Assembly (NCBI RefSeq): GCF_001427905.1
Contig: NZ_LMEF01000009.1
Coordinates: 1 to 64,000 of the forward strand
Source of the DNA: Flavobacterium sp. Root420
GTDB lineage: Bacteria; Bacteroidota; Bacteroidia; Flavobacteriales; Flavobacteriaceae
Reading direction: 5' to 3'
Length of the DNA: 64,000 nucleotides
The translations under genes and the position numbers were made by a program. The notes under the pieces were generated by a model. That model made no database searches and was not told the origin of the DNA. It was given only the letters and a program-made list of their open reading frames with translations. This document shows, piece by piece, positions 25,076 through 34,023 of this stretch (position 1 is the first letter of the stretch; each line of letters starts with the position of its first letter).

Positions 25076-27529
25076 ATGGCAAAAACAACCAAAAAAGAAA
25101 CTGTAGATAAAAAAAACGAACCAAAGGCCGGGAATAAAAGATCCTGGGAGATAACCAAACAACAAAAATTTGTTTTGGGCTGTCTTTTGGTACTCTTTTC
25201 TATTGCATTATTAGTTGCATTTATCTCATTTTATGTCAACGGACAATGGCAAACAGATCAGAGTGCGGTAAGCCATCTTGGCGATCGCTCTGAAGAAGTG
25301 CAAAACTGGCTCGGAAAATTCGGGGCTTATCTTGCCGATCTAATTGTATACAGAGGTTTTGGCCTTGCTTCTTTCATATTAGTACGCTTATTTTTCTTAA
25401 CCGGATTATTTCTGGCGTTAGAAATGTCTACTAAAAGACTAAAAAGTATTTGGTTCTGGGATTTATTTGCCATTATTATCGTCTCCATCCTATTTGGATT
25501 TTTCGCCACTTCAGCACCTGAATTAGGCGGAACTATTGGATATGAACTGAATTTATTTTCACAGGATTACATCGGAAAAACTGGAACTTTATTAGCCCTG
25601 CTTTTTGGATTAATTGTGTATTTAATTTTCAAAATAAAATTATCTCCGGAGAAAATTCAATCCTATTTTGATTCTACTAAAAAAGAATTGAAATCAGAAT
25701 TGAATGCTTTAAAAACGCCGCAACAACCTGAAAGCGCTTATAATCTAGAAGAATTTGCTATTGAAGCAGAAGATCCTGAATTAGACAATATTCATCTAAA
25801 AACAGAAGACACTCAATTCGAAATCAACAAAGAAGCTTTAAAACCAACAATTTCAAATTCATCAGAAATTGATTTGAATCCGGTTGTAAAGCCAGTTCAA
25901 ATGGATATCAAACCCGCAATTGTAACTGCTCCGGTTCATACCGAAGAATTTGTTATTGAAAAAGCGGAGGAAGAAGATATTATTGAAGAAAATTTGGCTT
26001 CCCGCCTTGTTGCCGATTTTGGATTATTTGACCCAACTTTGGATTTATCGAATTATAAATTCCCAACCATCGATTTATTAAAAGAATATTCGACTGGCGG
26101 AATTACAATCAATCAGGAAGAATTAGAAGAAAATAAAAACAAAATTGTAGATACGCTGCGTAACTACAAAATTGAAATTGCACAAATTAAGGCGACGGTT
26201 GGTCCATCGGTAACTTTATACGAAATTGTACCGGAAGCCGGAATCAGAATCTCTAAAATTAAGAGTTTAGAAGATGATATTGCGTTGTCTTTATCCGCTT
26301 TAGGAATTCGTATTATTGCTCCAATTCCAGGAAAAGGAACAATTGGTATCGAGGTTCCGAACAAGAACCCAACCATGGTTTCTATGAAAAGTGTTATTGG
26401 ATCAGCTAAATTTCAGGAAGCTGAAATGGAATTGCCAATTGCTTTGGGGAAAACCATTTCGAACGAAACTTTTGTTGTCGATTTAGCCAAAATGCCTCAC
26501 TTACTGATGGCGGGTGCTACAGGGCAAGGAAAATCGGTTGGTTTGAATGCGGTTTTAACTTCTCTTTTGTACAAAAAACATCCAGCCGAAGTAAAATTTG
26601 TTTTGGTTGACCCGAAAAAAGTGGAGCTTACACTTTTCAATAAGATTGAAAGACATTATTTAGCCAAACTTCCTGATACTGAAGATGCCATTATTACCGA
26701 CAATGCTAAAGTAGTGAACACTTTAAACTCTCTTTGTGTTGAAATGGATAATCGTTATTCACTATTGAAAGATGCGATGGTTCGTAATATTAAAGAATAC
26801 AACGATAAATTTAAAGCCAGAAAATTAAACCCGGAAGCAGGACATCGCTTCTTACCTTATATTATATTGGTTGTCGATGAGTTCGCCGACTTGATTATGA
26901 CTGCAGGAAAAGAAGTCGAAATTCCGATTGCGCGTTTGGCTCAGTTAGCCCGTGCTATTGGTATCCACTTGATTATCGCGACACAAAGACCATCGGTTAA
27001 CGTAATTACAGGTTTGATTAAAGCGAATTTCCCTGCGAGAATTGCTTTTAGAGTAACGTCAAAAATTGACTCAAGAACAATTTTAGATCAACAAGGAGCT
27101 GATCAGTTGATTGGTCGCGGAGATTTATTGTACACAAACGGAAATGATGTCGTTCGTGTTCAGTGTGCTTTCATTGATACTCCCGAGGTTGAAAAAATTA
27201 CAGATTTTATTGGTTCACAAAAAGCGTATGCCACGGCTTATTTGCTTCCAGAGTTCGTTGGAGAAGAAACTGGCATCAATCTTGATATGGATATTTCCGA
27301 AAGAGATACTTTATTTAGAGAAGCTGCAGAGATTATTGTCAATGCACAACAAGGTTCCGCTTCATTATTGCAAAGAAAATTAAAATTGGGTTACAACAGA
27401 GCCGGTCGTTTGATCGATCAGCTGGAAGCAGCTGGAATTGTTGGTCCCTTTGAAGGCAGTAAGGCACGAAGTGTGAACATTTCGGATTTAAGTGCTCTTG
27501 ATCAATTTTTTAACAATGAACAAAATTAA
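25076..27529 (+). CDS. ftsK: DNA translocase FtsK
   Basis: This 817-aa septal DNA pump has four N-terminal membrane helices (about 28-200), a charged linker (about 205-310), the alpha/beta RecA-like motor and a C-terminal gamma winged-helix domain. Walker A is GATGQGKS near 480-487 and Walker B is IILVVDEFAD near 597-606. The gamma domain has SLLQRKLKLGYNRAGRLIDQLEAAGIVGP. It moves chromosome ends to the dif site at division. The length is typical for the shorter SpoIIIE-like forms of Bacteroidota. Confidence 0.96.
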   Translation: MAKTTKKETVDKKNEPKAGNKRSWEITKQQKFVLGCLLVLFSIALLVAFISFYVNGQWQTDQSAVSHLGDRSEEVQNWLGKFGAYLADLIVYRGFGLASFILVRLFFLTGLFLALEMSTKRLKSIWFWDLFAIIIVSILFGFFATSAPELGGTIGYELNLFSQDYIGKTGTLLALLFGLIVYLIFKIKLSPEKIQSYFDSTKKELKSELNALKTPQQPESAYNLEEFAIEAEDPELDNIHLKTEDTQFEINKEALKPTISNSSEIDLNPVVKPVQMDIKPAIVTAPVHTEEFVIEKAEEEDIIEENLASRLVADFGLFDPTLDLSNYKFPTIDLLKEYSTGGITINQEELEENKNKIVDTLRNYKIEIAQIKATVGPSVTLYEIVPEAGIRISKIKSLEDDIALSLSALGIRIIAPIPGKGTIGIEVPNKNPTMVSMKSVIGSAKFQEAEMELPIALGKTISNETFVVDLAKMPHLLMAGATGQGKSVGLNAVLTSLLYKKHPAEVKFVLVDPKKVELTLFNKIERHYLAKLPDTEDAIITDNAKVVNTLNSLCVEMDNRYSLLKDAMVRNIKEYNDKFKARKLNPEAGHRFLPYIILVVDEFADLIMTAGKEVEIPIARLAQLARAIGIHLIIATQRPSVNVITGLIKANFPARIAFRVTSKIDSRTILDQQGADQLIGRGDLLYTNGNDVVRVQCAFIDTPEVEKITDFIGSQKAYATAYLLPEFVGEETGINLDMDISERDTLFREAAEIIVNAQQGSASLLQRKLKLGYNRAGRLIDQLEAAGIVGPFEGSKARSVNISDLSALDQFFNNEQN

Positions 27530-27536
27530 TCCCATC

Positions 27537-28229
27537 ATGAAAACGAAAATTCAGGAAATCACAAACAATTCTATCACTAACATGACTAAAAAGTGTTTTC
27601 AAATGGCAATTTTATTGCTTTTGAGCTTTACTTCTATTCAGGCACAGGATAAAAAAGCCAAAGATTTATTGAATCAGGTAACGGCAAAAATAAAAAGCTA
27701 CGATAATATTTCTATAGATTTTAAATACTCTTTAAACAACGCCAAAGAAAACATTAATCAGGACAGCAAAGGAAATGTAATCATGAAAGGCAATCAATAT
27801 GTATTGAATTTTATGGGCGTAACTAAAATATTTGATGGTCAAAAAACATACACAATCAACCCTGAAGATGAAGAAGTTACTGTTTCTAAAGTAAACGAAA
27901 AGGATGATAATGCGATCACACCTTCAAAAATGCTTACTTTTTTCAATTCTGGTTACAAATACAATATGGACATCGTTCAAAATGTTAAAGGAAGAAAAAT
28001 CCAATACATCAAATTAGCACCAACAAACACTAAAGATCAAAGAAAAGAGATTCTTTTAGGAATTGATGTACAAACAAAACACATCTATAATTTGATCGAA
28101 ACAGGAAAAAATGGAACAAAAACCACTTTAACCGTTAATTCTTTTAAAACCAATCAGCCTTTATCAAAAAATCAATTTACCTTTGTAGCGAGTAAATATC
28201 CAAAGTACTACATCAATAAATTAGATTAA
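27537..28229 (+). CDS. LolA-like outer-membrane lipoprotein carrier
   Basis: The gene starts 7 nt after ftsK (ATG 27537, 230 aa). A later ATG at 27582 places the signal peptide (MTKKCFQMAILLLLSFTSIQAQ) exactly at the N-terminus and may be the real start (215 aa). The mature part is a LolA/DUF4292-like beta sheet (ISIDFKYSLNNAKEN, KGNVIMKGNQYVLNFMGVTKIFDGQKTYTINPEDEEVTV). LolA shuttles lipoproteins through the periplasm. The order ftsK-lolA matches the proteobacterial order, and the next gene is an LptF/G-type permease. Confidence 0.85.
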   Translation: MKTKIQEITNNSITNMTKKCFQMAILLLLSFTSIQAQDKKAKDLLNQVTAKIKSYDNISIDFKYSLNNAKENINQDSKGNVIMKGNQYVLNFMGVTKIFDGQKTYTINPEDEEVTVSKVNEKDDNAITPSKMLTFFNSGYKYNMDIVQNVKGRKIQYIKLAPTNTKDQRKEILLGIDVQTKHIYNLIETGKNGTKTTLTVNSFKTNQPLSKNQFTFVASKYPKYYINKLD

Positions 28230-28237
28230 TTACAAGG

Positions 28238-29689
28238 TTGAAAATTTTAGACAAATACTTACTAAAAACATTTCTGATTACGTTTACTACGGTATTCGTA
28301 ATCCTTTTTTTTATATTCATACTTCAAACCGTATGGCTCTTTATCTCTGAACTTGCCGGTAAGGACCTTGATTTGATATTGGTTGTAAAATTCCTTCTTT
28401 TTTCAATGCCGAGAATTATACCGTTGGTTTTACCACTATCGGTTTTATTGGCCTCCATTATGACTTTCGGAAACCTGGCTGAGAATTACGAATTCGCAGC
28501 TATGAAATCTTCCGGAATATCACTACAAAGAGCGATGCGCGTTTTAATCATATTTATCTTTGTTTTGAGTATTGTGGCGTTTTGGTTTGCCAATAATGTG
28601 ATTCCGTACGCTGAATACAAGTTTGTTAATTTCCGAAAAAACATTGCTCAGGCAAAACCTGCTATGGCTATTGCCGAAGGTCAGTTTAATGATGTCGGAA
28701 CTTACAATATTAAAGTCAATAAAAAGTCGGGCGAAAATGGGAATATCTTAACCGGAGTTACCATTCACGAAAAAGCGAATAACGTTGGTGAAAACAAAAC
28801 CGTTATCAAAGCTAAAAACGGGAAGTTAATCAGTAATGAAAAATCCAGCATTTTAAAATTAGTTTTAAATGATGGTTATTACTATCAGGATGTTACGCCG
28901 AAAAAATACGAAGACCGCGCAAAATTGCCGTTTGTAAAAGCTGCATTTAAAAAACAAATCATCAATATTGATTTGTCTGAACTAAATAAGGTTGACGATA
29001 ATCAGGAAATCAGCAGCACCAACGGAATGCTAAATGTAAACGAATTGCGTTATACATTAGACTCTTTAAATAAAAATCTGGACAATGAAATCCTATCATT
29101 TTCAGAAAATATAAATCAGCGTGTTGGATTTAAAAAACAACCTCCTATTGTTATAAAAACGGAGAAAAAGAAAAAATCGTTGCCTAACGATCTTTTATCT
29201 CTTTACGACTATAAACAAAAGCTGGACATTTTAAAAATGGCCGCTAGCAACGTTACCAGCAACACCTATTCTATAGACGCTACTCAAAAAGAACTAAAAG
29301 ACAAACAACGAGACATCAACAAGCATCTCAGCGCTTTATATGAGAAGTTTGTAATTGCTTTTGCTTGCTTTTTAATGTTTTTTATTGGTGCACCGTTAGG
29401 CGCAATTATCCGTAAAGGTGGACTAGGTTTGCCTATTGTTTTTGCGGTATTAATCTTTATTACTTTTCATTTCATCAATACTTTTGGAAAACGACTTTCT
29501 CAGGAAGGTGGAATGAGTCCGTTTATGGGATCATGGATGTCTTCTTTTATACTACTTCCATTAGCTGTTTTATTAACGTATCGTGCCACAAACGACAACG
29601 GATTAATAAATTTTGATGCAATCACAACTCCGATTTCACAACTATTTCAAAAAATTTCTGAGCGGTTTACTCCTGCTCAAAAGCAATAA
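28238..29689 (+). CDS. LptF/LptG family LPS-export permease
   Basis: This 483-aa inner-membrane protein starts at a TTG codon 8 nt after the lolA-like stop (MKILDKYLLKTFLITFTTVFVILFFIF). Three helices at the N-terminus (about 10-35, 50-72, 98-118), a periplasmic beta-jellyroll domain (about 120-330) and three C-terminal helices (about 375-455) are the LptF/G layout. The family extracts LPS with LptB and hands it to LptC/A. A linker near 290-360 is rich in Lys and Gln, longer than in E. coli. Confidence 0.9.
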   Translation: MKILDKYLLKTFLITFTTVFVILFFIFILQTVWLFISELAGKDLDLILVVKFLLFSMPRIIPLVLPLSVLLASIMTFGNLAENYEFAAMKSSGISLQRAMRVLIIFIFVLSIVAFWFANNVIPYAEYKFVNFRKNIAQAKPAMAIAEGQFNDVGTYNIKVNKKSGENGNILTGVTIHEKANNVGENKTVIKAKNGKLISNEKSSILKLVLNDGYYYQDVTPKKYEDRAKLPFVKAAFKKQIINIDLSELNKVDDNQEISSTNGMLNVNELRYTLDSLNKNLDNEILSFSENINQRVGFKKQPPIVIKTEKKKKSLPNDLLSLYDYKQKLDILKMAASNVTSNTYSIDATQKELKDKQRDINKHLSALYEKFVIAFACFLMFFIGAPLGAIIRKGGLGLPIVFAVLIFITFHFINTFGKRLSQEGGMSPFMGSWMSSFILLPLAVLLTYRATNDNGLINFDAITTPISQLFQKISERFTPAQKQ

Positions 29690-29694
29690 TAATT

Positions 29695-30828
29695 ATGTCA
29701 ACAATAAAAATACAACTGAACACCATTGAAGAAGCTATAGAAGATATTCGTCAAGGTAAAGTAATCATTGTAGTCGATGATGAAGATCGCGAAAACGAAG
29801 GTGACTTTCTGGCTGCAGCTGAGAAAGTAACTCCGGAAATGATCAATTTTATGGCGACTCACGGTCGTGGTTTAATTTGTACACCGCTTACTGAAAGCCG
29901 TTGTAAGGAGTTGGATTTACGTGCAATGGTAAGTAACAATACAGATCATATGGAAACCGCTTTTACCGTTTCTGTAGATTTAAAAGGACATGGTGTTACG
30001 ACAGGAATCTCTGCAGCTGACCGATCTAAAACAGTACAGGCTTTAGTTGATGGCAATACAAAACCTCATGATTTAGCACGCCCTGGACACATTTTTCCTT
30101 TAATTGCAAAACAAGGTGGTGTTTTAAGAAGAACTGGCCACACAGAAGCTGCTATTGACTTCGCAAGATTAGCTGGATTTAAATCTGCCGGTGTAATCTG
30201 CGAGATTTTAAATGAAGACGGAACAATGTCTCGTTTACCTGAATTGGTGAAAGTGGCGAAGAAATTTAATTTAAAATTAGTTTCGATTGAGGATCTTGTT
30301 GCTTATAGAATGCAGCATGATAGTTTGATCGTTAAAAAAGAAGATTTTGATATCGAAACCCGTTTTGGAACTTTCAGACTTAGAGCTTACGAGCAAACTA
30401 CCAATAAACAAATCCATATTGCTTTAACGAAAGGAACATGGAATCTTGGAGAACCAATCTTAACGAGAATTCACTCTTCGCAAGTAAATAATGATTTATT
30501 AGGAACCTTAACCAACAATGCCGAACAACAATTAGACGGTATGTTTAAAGTTATTAATGAAAATGGAAAAGGTGCCGTGGTTTTTATCAATCAGGATATG
30601 CAGGCAGTAAACCTATTAAGCCGCATCTCCGAACTTAAATCATTACAGGCAGGAGGTACGATGAAAGCGCCTAAAGTAATTATTGACAGTAAAGACTACG
30701 GAATTGGGGCTCAAATCCTTCATGATATCGATATTTCTAAAATTAGATTAGTATCTAACACCGAACAAACAAAACGTGTCGGAATGATTGGCTACGGACT
30801 TGAAATCACTGATTACGTAAACTATTAA
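29695..30828 (+). CDS. ribB: 3,4-dihydroxy-2-butanone-4-phosphate synthase with degenerate GTP-cyclohydrolase-II domain
   Basis: This is a 377-aa RibBA-shaped protein. The N-terminal RibB domain (1-205) is intact: DDEDRENEGDF (28-38), THGRGLICTPL, ADRSKTVQALVD, ARPGHIFPL and RRTGHTEAA, and it should make dihydroxybutanone phosphate for riboflavin. The C-terminal domain (about 222-377) keeps the RibA fold (RFGTFRLRAYE, KDYGIGAQIL, KIRLVSN, GYGLEITDYV). However, the zinc/catalytic loop at 260-280 reads HSSQVNNDLLGTLTNNAEQQL instead of HSECLTGD...RCDCGPQL, so all three zinc cysteines are gone. GTP cyclohydrolase II activity is therefore not expected from this protein. Confidence 0.9.
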   Translation: MSTIKIQLNTIEEAIEDIRQGKVIIVVDDEDRENEGDFLAAAEKVTPEMINFMATHGRGLICTPLTESRCKELDLRAMVSNNTDHMETAFTVSVDLKGHGVTTGISAADRSKTVQALVDGNTKPHDLARPGHIFPLIAKQGGVLRRTGHTEAAIDFARLAGFKSAGVICEILNEDGTMSRLPELVKVAKKFNLKLVSIEDLVAYRMQHDSLIVKKEDFDIETRFGTFRLRAYEQTTNKQIHIALTKGTWNLGEPILTRIHSSQVNNDLLGTLTNNAEQQLDGMFKVINENGKGAVVFINQDMQAVNLLSRISELKSLQAGGTMKAPKVIIDSKDYGIGAQILHDIDISKIRLVSNTEQTKRVGMIGYGLEITDYVNY

Positions 30829-30829
30829 T

Positions 30830-31219
30830 ATGGGTACATTAGAAGAACGAATCATAAAATCAGAAACTCATATATTTAAGGCAGTTTTTCCGAGTACAAC
30901 AAATCATTATGATACTTTATTTGGAGGAACAGCACTCCATTTGATGGATGAAGTCGCTTTTATTTGTGCGACAAGATTCAGTAGAAAGAAAGTGGTAACA
31001 ATTTCAACCGGCCAAATTGATTTTAAAAAAGCAATTCCAGCAGGAACTTTAATCGAATTAGTTGCCAAAGTGATTAGCGTAGGAAGAACAAGTTGCAAAA
31101 TTCACGTCGATATTTTCATGGAACAAATGTATTCTGAGCTTCGGGAAACGGTAGTTTCAGGAACTTTTTCGTTTGTCGCAGTCGATGAAAACAAAAAACC
31201 AGTGCCTATTTTGGACTAA
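30830..31219 (+). CDS. Acyl-CoA thioesterase, hotdog fold (YciA-like)
   Basis: This 129-aa hotdog protein has the family core VFPSTTNHYDTLFGGTALHLMDEVAFICATRFSRKKVVT, with the catalytic-type Asp in LMDEVA and the TISTGQIDFKKAIPAGTLIELVAKV strand. It hydrolyses acyl-CoA esters in the cytoplasm; the chain length is unknown. It starts 1 nt after the ribB stop and is co-transcribed. A weak 14-nt palindrome (31222-31235, ACGTTATTTAACGT) follows. Confidence 0.9.
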   Translation: MGTLEERIIKSETHIFKAVFPSTTNHYDTLFGGTALHLMDEVAFICATRFSRKKVVTISTGQIDFKKAIPAGTLIELVAKVISVGRTSCKIHVDIFMEQMYSELRETVVSGTFSFVAVDENKKPVPILD

Positions 31220-31318
31220 TCACGTTATTTAACGTAAAATTGTTTTTAAAATAAATACTGATTATGAATGACTTAAAAATTAATTTAAAATAATCAGTAA
31301 AAAAGCTCTAAAAAAGTT

Positions 31319-31347
31319 TTGAGAACCGAAAAAGCGTCTTATATTTG
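31319..31347 (+). promoter_or_regulatory. Putative promoter of tRNA-Ser
   Basis: TTG (31319-31321), 18 nt, then TATATTTG (31340-31347), an excellent match to the flavobacterial consensus, with 32 nt to the first base of the mature tRNA. Confidence 0.7.
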
Positions 31348-31379
31348 CACTCGCAATCAGCAAATGATCGCAACATACT

Positions 31380-31464
31380 GGAGAAATGGCAGAGCGGTCG
31401 AATGCGGCAGTCTTGAAAACTGTTGACTGTAACAGGTCCGGGGGTTCGAATCCCTCTTTCTCCG
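31380..31464 (+). tRNA. tRNA-Ser (anticodon TGA)
   Basis: The 85-nt gene folds as a class II tRNA. The acceptor stem is GGAGAAA with TTTCTCC and G as discriminator. The anticodon stem GCAGT/ACTGT carries the loop CTTGAAA (anticodon TGA), followed by a long variable arm typical of serine and the T-arm GGGGGTTCGAATCCCTC. CCA is not encoded. The island integrase starts 300 bp downstream and GGTTCGAA of the T-arm recurs at the right end of the island, so this gene is the likely integration target. Confidence 0.95.
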
Positions 31465-31530
31465 CGAAGGCCCGAAAACAAAGGAAAAATAAGATTTTCA
31501 AAGTTTTCAAAAAAGGCCAAAAAAAGCGGT

Positions 31531-31566
31531 AAACCCTGCAAATCCAATGATTTGCAGGGTTTTTTC
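31531..31566 (+). terminator. Intrinsic terminator downstream of tRNA-Ser
   Basis: AACCCTGCAAAT and ATTTGCAGGGTT pair around a short CCAATG-type loop and are followed by TTTTTC. It lies 70 nt past the tRNA. Confidence 0.8.
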
Positions 31567-31607
31567 TTTTATACCGCTTTTCAATATTTATAAAATCGAA
31601 CAAAAAC

Positions 31608-31658
31608 TTTGTGGCGCATTCGTGGCGCATTTTCAAAGTTCAAAGTTGCGCCACAAAA
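31608..31658. other. Putative left att arm (attL side)
   Basis: TTTGTGGCGCATTCGTGGCGCAT (31608-31630) contains two GTGGCGCAT words and is followed by an inverted GTTGCGCCACAAAA (31645-31658). The same arm type occurs at 42741, 60933, 61026 and, degenerate, at 58466 and 59860. Its position between the tRNA and the integrase suits a recombinase arm-binding site; this is inferred. Confidence 0.55.
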
Positions 31659-31762
31659 TTCCATCTTAAGTCCCGATATCAAAGGGGTTAAGCACGTTTA
31701 CATCTTGTTTAAATGAGGTTATAATTCTACATTTACTAATCTAATAAGTTGAATTATGCTAG

Positions 31763-33055
31763 TTGATTTTCTTTTTGAAAGCACCCCGCCACAATGAGAG
31801 TAACATTAGAAGTGTCTATTTCAGGATAACCGTTGACGGAATCCCGAAAGAAGCATCCACCAGACGCCAGTGGGACACTGAGCGCTGGAACAAGAAAACC
31901 GAAAGAGCAACAGGCACAAAAGAAGATGCCAAGTCGCTGAACTTTTTTCTGGATTCACTCACTGCGAAAATCCATGAAATCAAATCCGAAATTATGTACA
32001 CCGGAAAACCCATAACTTCACAAAAGATTATGGATCATGTCATGGGAAGAATAACTCCCAGAGCAAGGGTGCTGGAAGAATTTCAAAAACACAATGATGA
32101 AATGAAAGCCCTGATTGGCAACGGATATACAGAAGCGACACTGGAGAGATTCAATATCACTAAAAATCACGTAACGGCTTTCATTAAATTCAAATACAAA
32201 ACTGGTGATTTTGAATTTGCTGATTTAAATTTTGAATTTATAAAAGACTTTGAATTCTATCTTCGTACCGTAAGGAAATGTGCAAATAATACCACACTAA
32301 AATACATTTCCAACTTCAAGAAAATTGTAATACGAGCCATCGATAAAGAAATCATTATCAAAGATCCATTTAAGAATTTTAAAGGAAAGAAAACTAAAAT
32401 CGTAAAGAAGCCTATATCTGCAAAAGAATTGTCTGAACTGGAAAGACGTGAATTTTCGACTGACCGGCTTAATACCGTGCGTGATATTTTTGTTTTCCAG
32501 TGCTACACAGGACTTGCTTATATTGATGCATTTCAGCTCCGGAAAGCTGATATAAAAGATGGCGTTGACGGAAATCAGTGGATTTTATCTGAGAGGCAGA
32601 AAACAAATTCTACGGCAAGAATCCCGCTGCTTCCAAAGGCGATCGAAATTCTTGAAAAATACAAAGATCATCCGCTCTGTCTTAAGCGCGGAACTGTATT
32701 GCCGGTTTCTTCTAATCAGAAAATGAATGAATACCTTAAAGAAATTGCTGCTTTGTGCGGTTTTCCATTCACGCTCAATACACATATGGCACGCAGAACT
32801 TTTGGAAGTACTGTAACATTGAACAATAACGTCCCCATTAATGTAGTAAAGGAAATGCTCGGACATTCATCAGTTAAACAGACAGAATCTTACGCTATCA
32901 CAGAACAGGCTACTATAGGCCGGGAAATGACATTACTGAATAAAAGACTACACCCTGAAAAAACTGAAATGTCACAGGAAGATCTAAAGGCACTAATCAG
33001 ACTGGAGAATGAATTAGAATTAATTAAAGAGAAATATAAGATACCATCCTCTTAG
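31763..33055 (+). CDS. Tyrosine recombinase (integrase) of the island
   Basis: This 430-aa integrase has an N-terminal arm-binding domain (about 1-75), a SAM-like core-binding domain (about 100-205) and a catalytic domain (about 215-410). H341-x-x-R344 in HMARRTF, LGHSSVKQTESYA and the nucleophile Y377 are visible. The usual first catalytic arginine is replaced in CYTGLAYIDAFQL, as in many Bacteroidota integrases of the CTnDOT type. The frame opens at a TTG directly after a TAG, and the usual first few residues are missing, so the 5' end may be slightly damaged or start at this TTG. It points away from the tRNA it probably uses. Confidence 0.9.
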   Translation: MIFFLKAPRHNESNIRSVYFRITVDGIPKEASTRRQWDTERWNKKTERATGTKEDAKSLNFFLDSLTAKIHEIKSEIMYTGKPITSQKIMDHVMGRITPRARVLEEFQKHNDEMKALIGNGYTEATLERFNITKNHVTAFIKFKYKTGDFEFADLNFEFIKDFEFYLRTVRKCANNTTLKYISNFKKIVIRAIDKEIIIKDPFKNFKGKKTKIVKKPISAKELSELERREFSTDRLNTVRDIFVFQCYTGLAYIDAFQLRKADIKDGVDGNQWILSERQKTNSTARIPLLPKAIEILEKYKDHPLCLKRGTVLPVSSNQKMNEYLKEIAALCGFPFTLNTHMARRTFGSTVTLNNNVPINVVKEMLGHSSVKQTESYAITEQATIGREMTLLNKRLHPEKTEMSQEDLKALIRLENELELIKEKYKIPSS

Positions 33056-33088
33056 AATATAATTTCTAAAATAATTTGATATAAAAAG

Positions 33089-33122
33089 AAAGAGGTTATC
33101 TCAATTATGAGATAACCTCTTT
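33089..33122. terminator. Bidirectional terminator between integrase and HTH gene
   Basis: AAAGAGGTTATCTCA (33089-33103) and TGAGATAACCTCTTT (33108-33122) form a perfect 15-bp stem with a 4-nt loop. The minus-strand stop codon (33101-33103) lies inside the stem. Confidence 0.8.
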
Positions 33123-33418
33123 TGATATAATTCAACTTCACTTCTGTAACCAGGATGATAAGAAGGCATATACTTAATATAGCCCAAATCCTGAAGCTGT
33201 TTGAAATATTTATGATAAGTGGGCAGTGTATTGATATGTGACAATAACATAAGCTTACGACGGCTGACTTTAATTCTCTGCCTCTCTCCCTGCCTATAGC
33301 CTAAACTTAAAATTGCATTTAAAATAGCCAAATGCCAAACGTTGAGCTGCGGATCATCCATATAAATAGATAAGCAATCTATGACTTGGCCTTCCGTTAT
33401 ATTATTAATTTGATTCAT
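33101..33418 (-). CDS. Small winged-HTH-like protein of the mobile element
   Basis: This 105-aa basic protein contains WHLAILNAILSLGYRQ and RRKLMLLSHINTLPTYHKYFKQLQDLGYIKYMPSYHPGYRSEVELY. The second stretch is the recognition-helix and wing-like pattern seen in replication or regulatory HTH proteins next to Bacteroidota integrases. It shares this 'TYHK...L..LGYIKY.PS' core with the broken gene at 33734-34018. Its start overlaps the upstream excisionase-like gene by 14 bp. The function is not established; DNA binding is likely. Confidence 0.7.
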   Translation of the reverse strand: MNQINNITEGQVIDCLSIYMDDPQLNVWHLAILNAILSLGYRQGERQRIKVSRRKLMLLSHINTLPTYHKYFKQLQDLGYIKYMPSYHPGYRSEVELYQKRLSHN

Positions 33419-33680
33419 CTTTGAAAAGTTTTAGCAGGTCTTCTTTATTGTAGTAGTACGAGCCAAGAACCTTTTTAAATCGGACTTTCTTTGTCATTCG
33501 AAGATTTTGAACTGAACCTGCAGAAATATCAAGCAGTTTCCGGACAGCTTTACTTTTTAACCACTCGGGATCTGACGATTCTTTTTGCTGAGAATTCTTT
33601 TCTTTAAATATCGTTTGTATTTTATCCAGTAATAGAAGACCGAACTGCCTTAGATCTTCCTTTGTAACAATTTCATTCAT
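33405..33680 (-). CDS. HTH / excisionase-like DNA-binding protein
   Basis: This 91-aa protein has a C-terminal MerR/excisionase-like helix-turn-helix: EWLKSKAVRKLLDISAGSVQNLRMTKKVRFKKVLGSYYYNKEDLLKLFKD. This pattern (x-S-x-V-x-K-L-L-x-I-S-x-x-T-x-x-x-L-R and YYYNKEDL) is that of the HTH_17 proteins beside Bacteroidota conjugative transposons. It probably controls excision or element genes. It overlaps the next gene and reads toward the integrase. Confidence 0.8.
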   Translation of the reverse strand: MNEIVTKEDLRQFGLLLLDKIQTIFKEKNSQQKESSDPEWLKSKAVRKLLDISAGSVQNLRMTKKVRFKKVLGSYYYNKEDLLKLFKDESN

Positions 33681-33733
33681 AGTACATTTTCATAAAATTA
33701 TTAATTGCAGAACCTTTAACTGTCCGCATCAGC

Positions 33734-34018
33734 TTAAAACAAAAAATATACTTCACTGCCACGATTTTTTTTAAAAGATGGTCTATACTTTATGTATCCA
33801 TACTGATGAAGTTCCTGGACAGATTTATGATACGTATTTGCTGAAGAAACTTTTGCAATAACAATAATCTCCGAGCTGAATACAAAAATTGGATTAATAA
33901 AGCCCTTAACGGATCTAAATTGTTATAGAGCTGCATAAATGGCAATATGCATCGGACTAATCCGGTAATCATTCTCTATTGCGGTGAAAAAATCCGATAA
34001 AGGCTTTAATTTTTCCAT
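33734..34018 (-). pseudogene. Second small HTH-like gene with an in-frame stop
   Basis: Reading from the ATG at 34018 gives MEKLKPLSDFFTAIENDYR then ISPMHIAIYAAL, a TAA stop, and then in the same frame QFRSVKGFINPIFVFSSEI and KVSSANTYHKSVQELHQYGYIKYRPSFKKNRGSEVYF. The 'TYHK...L...GYIKY.PS' part matches the intact gene at 33101-33418. One nonsense codon thus splits an otherwise whole reading frame of about 94 codons. Confidence 0.7.
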
Positions 34019-34023
34019 AACTT

